Counted from the stretch's first letter, positions 8,519 through 17,813 are shown. The stretch: 64,000 nt of DNA from Colwellia_A sp047621305 (GCA_047621305.1 JBLHNB010000001.1:1-64000); one strand, 5' to 3'. The notes: generated by a model from the letters alone, not told the origin. Program-made: numbers and translations.

Positions 8519-9241
8519 TTAATTGTCATTATCAAAGTATGATGATAGTAGGCGTCCAGTTGTTTGATCTAATGAAATCAATATTGTCATTGTTTTTTCA
8601 TTTTGCGTTAAAAGCACTTTAATTTGTTCTGGGTTCAGTTGTCTGTCGAGACCTGAATAACGTGAATACCACATATGCTGGCCTACTTTTGTTTCATAAT
8701 CATTAGCACGTTTATCATAATATGAAGACCAACCGAAGTAGGTAAAACTTATTTGATCGAACTGTTCTGCCAATACAAGTTCTTGTGTAAATTCTATACC
8801 TTGAGATTCAGTTAAAATAGCGGTATTTTCCAATGATTGCGCTTGGTAAAGTAAATTATATTTCCCTGTCTGCGTTTTAACTACGGTAAGACGAAAGGCT
8901 TCTGCTGAGTCATTGCTAAAGAGACCATCGTGGGTAATAGATAAAATACTGTCTTTTGCGCCAATAAAGAAAAACGCGGGTTGCTTATTATCTTTTACGA
9001 TAACGTAAGGAATAATGTTTGTGAGTAAGGTTTGTATGCGGTGAAAACCCATTGCTTGTTTGTTACTGTGATTAAATTGGCCAAGTTCATCTTGCCATTT
9101 GTTGGTAAATAAACTGTATGAATATGTGCCGGTGAACATGAGCAAGCTGAGAATAGAGGTGACTATAAGCAGCTCTATTAAAGTAAACCCTTTTTGTTTT
9201 TTTTGTCGTCTTAAGCGTTTTTGGTTCAATTTGTTAACCAA
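8519..9241 (-). CDS. gspJ: GspJ-like minor pseudopilin
   Basis: The 240-residue protein has a basic leader and the prepilin cleavage motif KGFTLIELLIVTSILSLLMF with Glu at +5, followed by a beta-rich domain of about 200 residues. It sits between the GspI- and GspK-like genes and overlaps gspI by 16 bases. In type II systems GspI, GspJ and GspK form the tip complex that starts the pseudopilus. The J identity rests on size and gene order. Confidence 0.7.
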   Translation of the reverse strand: MVNKLNQKRLRRQKKQKGFTLIELLIVTSILSLLMFTGTYSYSLFTNKWQDELGQFNHSNKQAMGFHRIQTLLTNIIPYVIVKDNKQPAFFFIGAKDSILSITHDGLFSNDSAEAFRLTVVKTQTGKYNLLYQAQSLENTAILTESQGIEFTQELVLAEQFDQISFTYFGWSSYYDKRANDYETKVGQHMWYSRYSGLDRQLNPEQIKVLLTQNEKTMTILISLDQTTGRLLSSYFDNDN

Positions 9242-9705
9242 CTTAGTTCATTATATTGATAATTTAGTTGGTTTTTTTCCGTTCCGACAATAAGTTCAAC
9301 TTGCCACTTTTTATAACGCTTGGGATAACTGTCCATTTGGGCAGTCTGACTATCAAGTTTATCCGCTGGTGATTCAAAAGCGGTCACTCGCCCCTTCCAT
9401 TGGTAAGTTATACCCCATTGAGTACCATTCCCTGTTAGTTCTTCACTTTGTATTGTGGTTTGACTTCTGATTTCTTGTTGAATAATGGGCAGTAAAGTAG
9501 GTATTACACTCGTTAATACCAACTTACGTTGTGCTTTTTCAGACGCTACGTAAGCCGTTTTGAATATTAGCGTGACGATGGCAATAGAGGCAAAGAGTAT
9601 AGTACTAGCAACGAGTACTTCTAATAAAGTGAAACCTTTACTATGTTTAATTTCATTTGACTTATATGTGCTTGTTTTGATGTTAATTGTCATTATTTTG
9701 TTCAA
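9226..9705 (-). CDS. gspI: GspI-like minor pseudopilin
   Basis: The 159-residue protein carries the prepilin motif KGFTLLEVLVASTILFASIAI, in which the LLEVLVA form is typical of GspI. A small domain with several tryptophans follows. The gene overlaps gspH by 23 bases if the first ATG is used; the ATG at 9693 (MTINIKTS) is an alternative that reduces the overlap. Its product would join GspJ and GspK at the pseudopilus tip. Confidence 0.7.
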   Translation of the reverse strand: MNKIMTINIKTSTYKSNEIKHSKGFTLLEVLVASTILFASIAIVTLIFKTAYVASEKAQRKLVLTSVIPTLLPIIQQEIRSQTTIQSEELTGNGTQWGITYQWKGRVTAFESPADKLDSQTAQMDSYPKRYKKWQVELIVGTEKNQLNYQYNELSWLTN

Positions 9706-10273
9706 TTATTAACGTGTTTTCACTGAGTTTTAATATTGTTATTTTATCTTTTATTTGGACGGTTATACTACTTAAAGATACTAAACCAAAAGTGTTTACT
9801 GATATTTCCTGCAAAGGAAACGATAAGTATTCAAAGGTTTTGGTAGCAACAGGTTCTTGCTCGTTATTCTCACTAAATATTTCGTTGTTGAATTCATTGA
9901 TATTAACCTTGCCATTACCTGTATTATTAGCGGCACTATTAACGGAGTCTCGATTAATAGTGTTAACGTCGTCATCCGCAAATCTGAAAGTTATCGTGTT
10001 TTGAGACAATGCCATTATTCCTTGTTTCGCGGTGGCAAAACTGCGATAACTGTTACCTTTTATCCAATTCTTTAACGTTGAAACTTCTTCTTTTGCTTTG
10101 ACTTTTTCGTAACTTTTTATAGTCAACGGCCCAACTAATGACATTAATAGCGCAACTATCGACATGACAATCATCAACTCAATCAAGGTGAAGCCGTCAC
10201 TGCGATTTGTCTTGAACTTGTGTGAACGTTTCATTTGGTAAACACTTTTATTTCGTCGATTATTATTTATCAT
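9683..10273 (-). CDS. gspH: GspH-like minor pseudopilin
   Basis: The 196-residue protein has a basic leader and the cleavage motif DGFTLIELMIVMSIVALLMS with Glu at +5. The C-terminal domain is predicted to be beta-rich and contains an Asn-rich insert near the middle. It lies between gspF and gspI, matching GspH. A start at the internal Met14 (MKRSHKF) would give a more usual leader length. Confidence 0.65.
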   Translation of the reverse strand: MINNNRRNKSVYQMKRSHKFKTNRSDGFTLIELMIVMSIVALLMSLVGPLTIKSYEKVKAKEEVSTLKNWIKGNSYRSFATAKQGIMALSQNTITFRFADDDVNTINRDSVNSAANNTGNGKVNINEFNNEIFSENNEQEPVATKTFEYLSFPLQEISVNTFGLVSLSSITVQIKDKITILKLSENTLIIEQNNDN

Positions 10274-10349
10274 TCGTAATTTAATAGATCCTGAAACAAG
10301 TTCAGGATTACAGTAAAATTAACTATCACATGTTCGGTACAATCCTAGG

Positions 10350-11552
10350 CTAAAAACCAATTTCATTCATAGATACCATACTTAGCAACATCATCACTAC
10401 AACCCCTCCCACAAAACCGCCCATAAATAGTATCATTAAAGGCTCTAGCATGGTGGTCATACGTTCAGTCCAACTTTCAAACTCTTGACGTGAGCGATTG
10501 GCAATTTCTTCGAATACGCGTGCTAAATTACCTGATTCTTCACCCACTTCTAATAACGAGATATAAAAGTCAGGATAAAGTGAGGTTTGTTTTAAGGCGG
10601 GTGTTAATAAGCTACCACCCTTAATCTTGGTTTTAACGATGTCAATTTCACGTTTTAGGTGTTGGTTTTTTATATTACCCGCAGATAAGCCAATAGCCCG
10701 GTCAATTTGTACACCTGCTTTTACCATCATTGCTAGGCCGCTGTTGAAGCGAATACGCTCAACGGTAATTACTGCTTTTTTAATAATAGGTAACTTTAAG
10801 CTAACATTTTGCCACCATTGAACAAACGCTGGTCGCTTAGCTGCCGCGACTAGACCAAAAACAGCAGCAAGAGTACCTATAACTAATAATCCTTGGTATT
10901 GGATCATCCACTCACTGGTCGACAGCATTGCTGTGGTATACCAAGGAAGGTTTTCAGCACCTTCAAACATGCCTGCCATTTTAGGGATGATGAAATTGAA
11001 GATAAAAAATACACTAAGTAAACAAACAAAAAAGATCACACACGGATAGGCCAAGGAGCTGATGATTTTACGTTGTAGTTCACGCCTAAACTTTAAGTCT
11101 TTAGCCAAACCATCAAAAATTTCACTTAAGTTTCCTGACGCTTCACCCAATTCAATTAAATTACAATAAAGGGGATCAAAAATATCATTATGTGCTTTAA
11201 ACGATTCAGCTAAAGTACCGCCTTTCTTGAGGTTTTTACTGATGTCATTAAGTAACTTTGCTAACGCGGGTTTAGCTTTGGTTTTTTTGATAATGTCTAT
11301 GCCGCGGTCAATTCTAACGCCAGACTCTAACAACAGGCTCAGTTCAGAGGTTAAAAATTCGAGGTCAGCTAATGATACTTTTTGATTAAAACTAAAAATA
11401 CTATTTTGAACTGCTGCTAGCTCTTTAACTTCAGAAGGTAACAAGCCTTGCTTTTTCAATTCTGCTAACGCAGAAGCTTGGTCGTTTGCTTCCAATTGCC
11501 CTTCTACCTTACCACCTGAACTGTCGTAAGCTTTATAAGTAAATATCGCCAT
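10350..11552 (-). CDS. gspF: Type II secretion inner-membrane platform protein GspF
   Basis: The 400-residue protein has the two repeated T2SSF domains with three membrane helices (around residues 168-190, 215-235 and 370-392). The repeated signature appears as ELGEASGNLSEIFDGLA and LLEVGEESGNLARVFEEIA. GspF is the polytopic core of the platform driven by GspE. It shares one base with the upstream gspE stop. Length and domain order are normal for the family. Confidence 0.92.
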   Translation of the reverse strand: MAIFTYKAYDSSGGKVEGQLEANDQASALAELKKQGLLPSEVKELAAVQNSIFSFNQKVSLADLEFLTSELSLLLESGVRIDRGIDIIKKTKAKPALAKLLNDISKNLKKGGTLAESFKAHNDIFDPLYCNLIELGEASGNLSEIFDGLAKDLKFRRELQRKIISSLAYPCVIFFVCLLSVFFIFNFIIPKMAGMFEGAENLPWYTTAMLSTSEWMIQYQGLLVIGTLAAVFGLVAAAKRPAFVQWWQNVSLKLPIIKKAVITVERIRFNSGLAMMVKAGVQIDRAIGLSAGNIKNQHLKREIDIVKTKIKGGSLLTPALKQTSLYPDFYISLLEVGEESGNLARVFEEIANRSRQEFESWTERMTTMLEPLMILFMGGFVGGVVVMMLLSMVSMNEIGF

Positions 11553-13204
11553 TAGCCTGCTATCCGCACAACTTCATCGATGGTTGTTTTCCCTAAAATT
11601 GCTTTATAGAAACCATCTTCTAATAAGGTACGACGTTGCATTTTAGCATTGTGTTTTTTGGCTTTCGGGATAAAGTCTGAATCTTTTGGCATCGCCTTTA
11701 TTTCGTCGTCACAGCGTAGGTATTCGATCACAGCCATACGACCTTTATAGCCGGAGTTAGCGCAATGTTCACAGCCTTTGCCATGCATTAATTTTATCGT
11801 GGGTAATTCAAATTTATCAGCAAGTTGTTGTAGCTGATATTTCTCGATCAGTTTAGCGGCTTCAGGGTGTGGTTCAGTACACTGTGTGCATATTTTACGT
11901 GCCAAACGCTGGGCAACAATAGAAACTAGCGCAGCATTGAGTAGAAACTCTTCCACACCTAAATCGAGTAATCGGGTATATGCGCTTGCGGCGTCATTGG
12001 TATGAACAGTTGAAAAAACTAAGTGACCCGTTAGTGCCGATTGTAAGGCTATTTGAGCCGTTTCTTTATCTCGGATTTCACCTAACATGATAATATCGGG
12101 ATCTTGGCGTACAATACTCCGTAAGCCAGCCGAAAAATCAAAACCGATATCACTGTTAACTTGTACTTGGTTGATACCCGGTAATTGGTACTCAACGGGA
12201 TCTTCTAATGTAATAATTTTTACATCATTATTATTAAGCGCATTCAAAAAAGTATAAAGCGTAGTCGTTTTACCTGAACCTGTAGGTCCGGTTAATAAAA
12301 CCACACCTGCGGTTGTTTTAATGTCTTCGCGGATCATGGTTTCAATATCGCTAGATAAACCTAATACTGACATGTCATATTGCACATTATCTTTACGTAA
12401 AAAACGTAAAACCATTGATTCACCGTCATTGAGAGGTAAGGCAGAAACACGAATATCCAATTCTTGATTCGATATTTTCATTTCGATTTTACCATCTTGT
12501 GGACGCCGTTTTTCGGCGATGTCCATTCCTGATAGAATTTTTAAACGAGTAACAATCGGTAGTTGCATTCGAGGAGAGAGTATTTCTGCCTCGTGTAATA
12601 CTCCATCGACACGAAAACGTGCACGGTAACGACCATTATATGGTTCAAGGTGCATGTCTGAAGCACCTTGACGTAATGCTCGAGAAATAAGGGAGTTAAG
12701 AAGGTTAACCGTTGGCGCTTCGGTTGCTAATTCTCTAAGGCGCTCTTCTTCATTACCAACAAACTCTTGTTCATCATCTAACGAATTGTGCTGGTCATAC
12801 TTACTACTTAACATTTGTAAATCGGAGTCATCAGCAATAAATATTTCGGCGTCGATATCTTTTTGAACCAACCACTCTTGAATTGGTAGGTCTAGAGGAA
12901 AAAGACAAGCGAAAGTCCATGACTTTCCATTTACCGCTAAAGGTACCCATTTGTTTTCAAGCAACAAGGATAAATCATGATTTTCGATTTTAACCGCATC
13001 AACATCTTGCCATTGGCCAAGATCCAACAAAGGCAAATTTAGGTATTTACTGTATAACACAGGGATTTGATCGTCAGGTAAACTGCCCATATTAACCAAA
13101 ACTTGATCGAGGCGTCCACCAAAACGGCTTTGATAATTCTCTGCTCGCTTTAAATCATCTGCGTTGACTTGGAATTCTTCGAGTAACAGCTGGGCTAATT
13201 GCAT
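11552..13204 (-). CDS. gspE: Type II secretion ATPase GspE
   Basis: The 550-residue cytoplasmic ATPase has an N-terminal MshEN/N1E-like domain (about 1-140) and the AAA-type core. Walker A is GPTGSGKT (306-313), the Walker B region is DPDIIMLGEIRD (368-379), and the His box is HLVFSTVHTND. A zinc-binding tetracysteine motif is visible at C439, C442, C478 and C481. These are the marks of GspE/PilB assembly ATPases that power pseudopilus growth. The gene is joined to gspG and gspF by one-base overlaps, so the three are probably co-translated. Confidence 0.93.
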   Translation of the reverse strand: MQLAQLLLEEFQVNADDLKRAENYQSRFGGRLDQVLVNMGSLPDDQIPVLYSKYLNLPLLDLGQWQDVDAVKIENHDLSLLLENKWVPLAVNGKSWTFACLFPLDLPIQEWLVQKDIDAEIFIADDSDLQMLSSKYDQHNSLDDEQEFVGNEEERLRELATEAPTVNLLNSLISRALRQGASDMHLEPYNGRYRARFRVDGVLHEAEILSPRMQLPIVTRLKILSGMDIAEKRRPQDGKIEMKISNQELDIRVSALPLNDGESMVLRFLRKDNVQYDMSVLGLSSDIETMIREDIKTTAGVVLLTGPTGSGKTTTLYTFLNALNNNDVKIITLEDPVEYQLPGINQVQVNSDIGFDFSAGLRSIVRQDPDIIMLGEIRDKETAQIALQSALTGHLVFSTVHTNDAASAYTRLLDLGVEEFLLNAALVSIVAQRLARKICTQCTEPHPEAAKLIEKYQLQQLADKFELPTIKLMHGKGCEHCANSGYKGRMAVIEYLRCDDEIKAMPKDSDFIPKAKKHNAKMQRRTLLEDGFYKAILGKTTIDEVVRIAG

Positions 13205-13599
13205 TATTTATGTACTACATCTTCGTTGTTATCGACACCGCCCGCTTTACCATCAGCGGCAAAAGACATTATTTTATACGGATTGCCGTCTTCACCAGGC
13301 GTTGTATAAACATAGGTATTTCCCCATGGGTCAAGCGGCACTGCTTTTGGTAAATAAGGTCCGTCCCAGCGAGGTTTATCACTTTTTCGTAATTCTTCTA
13401 AAGTACTAGGATAAGTCCCCATATCAAGGCGAAATGTATCAAGTGCTGTTTCAAAAGCATTCATTTGTGCAGACGCAATACCACGTTCAGCAGTGCCTAA
13501 TTGAGAGAAAAATTTTGGGGCAACTAATGAAGCTAAAAGTCCTAGAATAACGATAACGATGAGTAATTCAATCATCGTAAAGCCTTTATTTTTACGCAT
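13204..13599 (-). CDS. gspG: Major pseudopilin GspG
   Basis: The 131-residue protein starts with the short leader MRKNKG and the helix FTMIELLIVIVILGLLASLV. It continues with the GspG signatures YPSTLEEL, WDGPYLPK and DPWGNTYVY. The C-terminal DGKAGGVDNNEDVV resembles the calcium-binding loop of GspG. This is the gene that makes the operon type II-like and not MSHA-like. It is the first gene of the operon; no prepilin peptidase is present in the window, so PilD must be supplied from elsewhere. Confidence 0.93.
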   Translation of the reverse strand: MRKNKGFTMIELLIVIVILGLLASLVAPKFFSQLGTAERGIASAQMNAFETALDTFRLDMGTYPSTLEELRKSDKPRWDGPYLPKAVPLDPWGNTYVYTTPGEDGNPYKIMSFAADGKAGGVDNNEDVVHK

Positions 13600-13640
13600 A
13601 ATATTTAATATGAAGGTAGGTTGTATTTGACAAGATTCTA

Positions 13641-13660
13641 ACAGCTGAAAAATCAGCTGT
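13641..13660 (-). other. Perfect hairpin between wecA and gspG
   Basis: ACAGCTGA, loop TTTT, TCAGCTGT is a perfect 8-bp hairpin in the 122-base gap after wecA and 42 bases before the gspG start codon. It could end wecA transcription or act in the gspG leader. There is no clear T run after it, so its role is open. Confidence 0.4.
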
Positions 13661-13721
13661 CGAATGATATAGCGGGGTTAGTTACATTTTCGAACAATTA
13701 AACATATAAGGGGCATGAAAG

Positions 13722-14768
13722 TTATCTAAAAGCTTTGATAAATTTCCAAGCGTGTTGTATCGCAAAAGAATAACCGCCAAAGGCAATAAAAAATAGCGAT
13801 AGCATTAACCATTCAGGTACTTGGAGTATTTCGCCACAAATCCCTATAGCAGCGAAAACAATGGCGATAGTACTAATAACCCACAAAGATTGACGAGACG
13901 AGAGGCCAAGACGCATGCAAATATGGTGTAAATGACCGTTGTCAGCTAGAAATGGTGATACGCCTTTTTTAATGCGTCTAAACATAATGGCAAACATATC
14001 CATTAAAGGAATAGCTATTATCCACAAAGCGGTAACCGGTCTAAATACCGCTGTTTTCTCACCATTATCTTGTGTAGCTAACGTGAGTAACCAAATAACG
14101 GTTAACCCCAAAAACATGCTACCAGCGTCACCCATAAATATTTTTTTACCACGTGGATTACGGGTACTTACGTTATAGAATAAATAGGGAATGGTCGCGA
14201 CAATAAGAATAAGTGGTAATAAAATATCTCCACCAGCAATTAAGGTTAATATCGCTATTGCCAAAATACTAATAATGCTCATAGAGCCTGCTAAACCATC
14301 AATACCATCTATCATATTAAAAGCGTTAATCGCGGTAATACAAGCGAGCATAGTAAAAATCATACCGTAATTAGCAATATCTACGTTCCCAAACGAAAAG
14401 AGATCACCAAAATCATGGATGTAAATACCAGCACCAAAGACCATAATAGTAGCAACTATTCCTTGGAAAATAATGCGTGGAGATACCTTTAAATCATAGA
14501 TATCATCCATGGTGCCAATAAATACAAGTAATGCAGACGAGATAAAATAAAGGTTTAGTAATTGGCTCTGTTCGATGAATAATGTAGAGGCAATCAAAAC
14601 ACCTGTAAATATTGAAATACCACCAATTAATGGTATAGCACCATCATGGTTTTTACGAGCTGTTGGAATATCAATCAAACCGATATGAGGGGCGAGAGGT
14701 AAAAGAATTTTAATTGTCATGATAGAAACACAAAAAGCAACAATTAAAGCGAACAAGGTAATTGACAT
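13722..14768 (-). CDS. wecA: Undecaprenyl-phosphate GlcNAc-1-phosphate transferase (WecA family)
   Basis: The 348-residue protein with about ten membrane helices belongs to the MraY/WecA family, which moves a sugar-1-phosphate from a UDP-sugar to undecaprenyl phosphate at the inner membrane and starts O-antigen or exopolysaccharide synthesis. Family motifs seen are DDIYDLKVSPR, NAFNMIDGIDGLAG, FMGDAGSMFLG and the His motif HLHHICMRLG. It is followed by the secretion operon and preceded by the SLBB exporter gene, so it probably initiates a surface glycan. Confidence 0.88.
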   Translation of the reverse strand: MSITLFALIVAFCVSIMTIKILLPLAPHIGLIDIPTARKNHDGAIPLIGGISIFTGVLIASTLFIEQSQLLNLYFISSALLVFIGTMDDIYDLKVSPRIIFQGIVATIMVFGAGIYIHDFGDLFSFGNVDIANYGMIFTMLACITAINAFNMIDGIDGLAGSMSIISILAIAILTLIAGGDILLPLILIVATIPYLFYNVSTRNPRGKKIFMGDAGSMFLGLTVIWLLTLATQDNGEKTAVFRPVTALWIIAIPLMDMFAIMFRRIKKGVSPFLADNGHLHHICMRLGLSSRQSLWVISTIAIVFAAIGICGEILQVPEWLMLSLFFIAFGGYSFAIQHAWKFIKAFR

Positions 14769-14822
14769 GAACTATTTATTCCATTTATTCATTTTGTTAG
14801 CCCAGTATATGGTTAACTAATA

Positions 14823-14870
14823 GTTAGTAAATAATATTCCATTAAGAAAAATCTAATGTTATTTACTAAC
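14823..14870. other. 12-bp inverted repeat upstream of wecA
   Basis: gttagtaaataa (14823-14834) and ttatttactaac (14859-14870) are perfect inverted copies separated by 24 bases, in the 202-base gap between the SLBB gene and wecA. It may be an operator or a weak terminator; nothing else in the gap is recognisable. Confidence 0.35.
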
Positions 14871-14970
14871 AAAATTGGCGATATTATAGATGTGCAGAAA
14901 ACAATAAGCTAGCAAAAGTTTAATATGTTGCCTTTAGCTAACTTATATAATGTCTATGGAACTTTTAAAA

Positions 14971-17706
14971 TTAAAGCCCTGATACCGCAGCAATAGCAAC
15001 AGCAGCTTGATAAATAATTTGTATGCCTGTTGACCAAAGGGTCAGGTTATCTGTGTATTCAGAATCAAGTGGAACTACTACTGTATCGCCAGGTGATAAT
15101 ATATAGTTATCATTATTAGCAAACCAATTTCCTTCACTGGGTATTTCAATAGAACCATTGGCTTTAATAATATAAATACGCTCTTCATCCGCTCTGCTTT
15201 TAGTACCACCGCTAAGTTTTATATAATCTTCTGCATTTATATTTTTGTTATACATGTGAGAAGTAGCAACCTGCACTTGTCCAATGACATTAATTGAATT
15301 TTGTTTCGTTGGCAGATAGAGAATATCGCCATTTTCAAGTAATACATCGTATTCGGTATCAGCTTTAATTGAAGGCAAATCAATTACTAACCGCCCTATT
15401 GGAATAACTTTCGTTAAATCGGCCAGTAATAAATTCGTTTGCCCATAATCTAGTGAACTACCATTTTGTGATAAACTTTTTGAGGCTATTTCCATGCGCA
15501 AGCCTTCAGCAATTTGATCTAAATTTCTTTTTTCTAATTGTTTAAGCTTTACACGAGATAAAACAGAGCCTTCAAGGTACGCGAAGTCAGTATAACCTCC
15601 TACTCGTTTGATAAGTCCTGCTAAAGTTTCCCCTCGACTAATCGTATATTTACCTGGAAATAGAAATTCACCACGAAGTTCAACAATATTATTTTCTTGC
15701 CACTCTGGTATTTTCAAAATATTAATTCGATCTTTACTTTGCAGTTTAATATTATTGCTGTTGTTTTTCTGCAAGGCTAAGTTCAGGTTAAGATCTATAG
15801 CATGTTTAGCTGCTGACTCACCCGAAAACTCATTTCGTGTAATTTCAACTTTTTTAAGGTATGCAGACTCTAGTAATCCACCTGCTGCTTTTACAGCACC
15901 ATCAATACGAGCATTGACTACTAACGGATATACACCCGGAAATTTAACCGCTCCAACTATTTCGATTAGCTGAATGGGCTCTCCTGAAGCTGCCTGACGT
16001 TGTAACTGTTCTAGAATAGGAACTAATAAACGTTGCCGAGAAAATAGGTTTAGATTAATCGGTTTTATTTTTTTTTCTACCTTTCCGCCAGTCAAAAACT
16101 CAAGTGACTTTGCTGCTGACATGGACTCTTCAGCTAATTCAGTTTGTTTCTTTATTTGTTCTTTATCACCATACTCTAGCCAAAATTTACGATTTTCGAA
16201 GTCAACTTTTGCTTTTTGTTTTTCTTGGCTTAACAGATCGTCACGCGTAAGTGCATACGAATTTAAATCTAAGTTTTCTGTATTCTTTTCCTCACTATTT
16301 GAGAAAACAATGATTTTATCTTGAGACTTAAGCTCTAAGTTATCTTTATCTTCGATATTCTTTGCAATATCAGTCAAACTAAATTGCAGTAATTCAATGG
16401 CGCGACTATTATTTTTTTCCCTAACAACCAGGCCATAGTTTAGATCAGCATCATTAGAAACATAAGCATGTATATTGGGTAATAAATCGCTTATTTTTTG
16501 TCCTTGATGCCACTGGTACTTGCCCGGTCTAGAAACAGCACCAATAACAGTGATAGACTGTTCAAATGCTTCTGCAGTTTTCATTACACGAACATAATCG
16601 CCACTTTCAACTCTCTGACTTAAATATTCCGCTTTTGACAAATCTATATTAAGTAATGACCTTAGGTTCTGCTGATTGTATCGTTCAACAACCGTTGAAG
16701 AGGGATATGCAGAAGGTAATAAGCCACCAGCCATATTAATTACTGATTTAAAATTTTCATTTTTATTTAATTCATAGATAGCAGGACGCCTTACTTCACC
16801 AGCGATAGTAACTTGTTCACCTACAGGAGCCACAAAAATAACATCTCCTGATTTCAAGATAAGGTCGTTTGATGAGTCGCCTTTAATTAGTAAGTCATAT
16901 AAGTCTAATGTGCTAACCAGCTTACCTGCACGCTTGAGCTGGACATTACGCAGTGAACCAATATCATTTATACCACCTGCAGAAAAAAGTGCATGAGTAA
17001 TACTTGATAATGCACTAAGTACATAAGGTCCAGGCTTAAAAGCGTCACCAAGCACGAAAACACGCATCGAGCGTAACTCAGAAAGTGTAATAACAACATC
17101 AACACCTAAAATTTTGTTTTTAATGGTATTGCTTAACGATTTTTTCATTTCTGCAAAGGTTAAACCCGAGACAGAAAATGGGCCCAACTCTGGTATCATT
17201 ATATTGCCTTCACGCGAAACGACAAGTTCATAGTCTTGATTTTCTTTACCAAACATTTGAATACTTAAGGTATCACCAGAGCCCACCACATAGTCATCTG
17301 GAATAGCGATATCCATAGAGGGCGCAAAAGTCATGGGGGCATTAGCAAAGACATCGTAGCCAAAAGGTTTAGGTTTGCCATCATCTTCCTCTTCCTCTTC
17401 TTCTACTAGGTCTTCAGACAATATTGGGTTACCTAGCTCGTCAAACTCTGTACCTCGGGGATAATATTGCTGTAGTTGTTGTTCTTGATCTGCACCTGTA
17501 GCTTTTGATTTATTAAGTTGGGCTTTAATAGTACGAAGATCAATCCCCATACTTTGCGCCAATGATTTTTGTTGCGCGGGCGCTAATTTTTTAAATTGCT
17601 CTAATTGCTGTGGAGAAATATTACTGGGCAGCTGAGCAGCTTGGAGATTAATACTCGCAAAGGTAAAAACCAATACGCTGGCTAATTGAGCAATGAACTT
17701 TTTCAT
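14971..17706 (-). CDS. Large SLBB-domain outer-membrane polysaccharide export protein (Wza-like)
   Basis: The 911-residue protein begins with a Sec signal peptide (cleavage after NLQA). An acidic run of Glu/Asp lies near residue 105. The Poly_export domain starts at about residue 135 (YVVGSGDTLSIQMFGKE), and several SLBB repeats follow, seen as recurrent G-x-V-x-x-P-G-x-Y patterns (for example FKPGPYVL, SRPGKYQW, VKFPGVYPL, LFPGKYTI). The C-terminus is a hydrophobic or amphipathic helix that could span the outer membrane. No lipobox is present, unlike E. coli Wza. It would form the periplasmic/outer-membrane conduit for capsule, exopolysaccharide or O-antigen, but no Wzc or Wzx/Wzy partner is in the window. 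Confidence 0.85.
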   Translation of the reverse strand: MKKFIAQLASVLVFTFASINLQAAQLPSNISPQQLEQFKKLAPAQQKSLAQSMGIDLRTIKAQLNKSKATGADQEQQLQQYYPRGTEFDELGNPILSEDLVEEEEEEDDGKPKPFGYDVFANAPMTFAPSMDIAIPDDYVVGSGDTLSIQMFGKENQDYELVVSREGNIMIPELGPFSVSGLTFAEMKKSLSNTIKNKILGVDVVITLSELRSMRVFVLGDAFKPGPYVLSALSSITHALFSAGGINDIGSLRNVQLKRAGKLVSTLDLYDLLIKGDSSNDLILKSGDVIFVAPVGEQVTIAGEVRRPAIYELNKNENFKSVINMAGGLLPSAYPSSTVVERYNQQNLRSLLNIDLSKAEYLSQRVESGDYVRVMKTAEAFEQSITVIGAVSRPGKYQWHQGQKISDLLPNIHAYVSNDADLNYGLVVREKNNSRAIELLQFSLTDIAKNIEDKDNLELKSQDKIIVFSNSEEKNTENLDLNSYALTRDDLLSQEKQKAKVDFENRKFWLEYGDKEQIKKQTELAEESMSAAKSLEFLTGGKVEKKIKPINLNLFSRQRLLVPILEQLQRQAASGEPIQLIEIVGAVKFPGVYPLVVNARIDGAVKAAGGLLESAYLKKVEITRNEFSGESAAKHAIDLNLNLALQKNNSNNIKLQSKDRINILKIPEWQENNIVELRGEFLFPGKYTISRGETLAGLIKRVGGYTDFAYLEGSVLSRVKLKQLEKRNLDQIAEGLRMEIASKSLSQNGSSLDYGQTNLLLADLTKVIPIGRLVIDLPSIKADTEYDVLLENGDILYLPTKQNSINVIGQVQVATSHMYNKNINAEDYIKLSGGTKSRADEERIYIIKANGSIEIPSEGNWFANNDNYILSPGDTVVVPLDSEYTDNLTLWSTGIQIIYQAAVAIAAVSGL

Positions 17707-17732
17707 TTAAAACGATATTCCTATAAAAACAA

Positions 17733-17767
17733 AGATTCATTATCAACTTAAGGGGGATAATGAATCT
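17733..17767 (-). terminator. Strong hairpin with T-rich tail, terminator of mlaA or attenuator
   Basis: On the minus strand AGATTCATTATC and GATAATGAATCT make a perfect 12-bp stem with an 11-base loop containing CCCC, followed by TTGTTTTTAT. It lies about 125 bases after the mlaA stop and 27 bases before the SLBB ATG. It can end mlaA transcription or attenuate the SLBB gene. Confidence 0.6.
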
Positions 17768-17789
17768 GGTAACTAATCTAGTAGCTTAT

Positions 17790-17813
17790 GAATAACTTAT
17801 CGAATAACTTATC
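17790..17813. repeat. Tandem 12-bp repeat upstream of the SLBB gene
   Basis: gaataacttatc occurs twice in tandem (17790-17801 and 17802-17813), followed by a partial third gaata. It lies between mlaA and the terminator-like hairpin. It may be an operator or replication slippage; function unknown. Confidence 0.6.

Noticed and set aside
2691..13599. The operon as an MSHA or type IV pilus locus
   Set aside because: It has a genuine GspG with its DPWG and calcium-loop pattern and a full H-I-J-K minor pseudopilin set, and lacks a retraction ATPase, MshM/MshN and a major pilin.
13722..14768. WecA homolog as MraY of peptidoglycan synthesis
   Set aside because: No division or cell-wall genes are nearby and the HLHH motif and neighbours fit a WecA-type glycan initiator.
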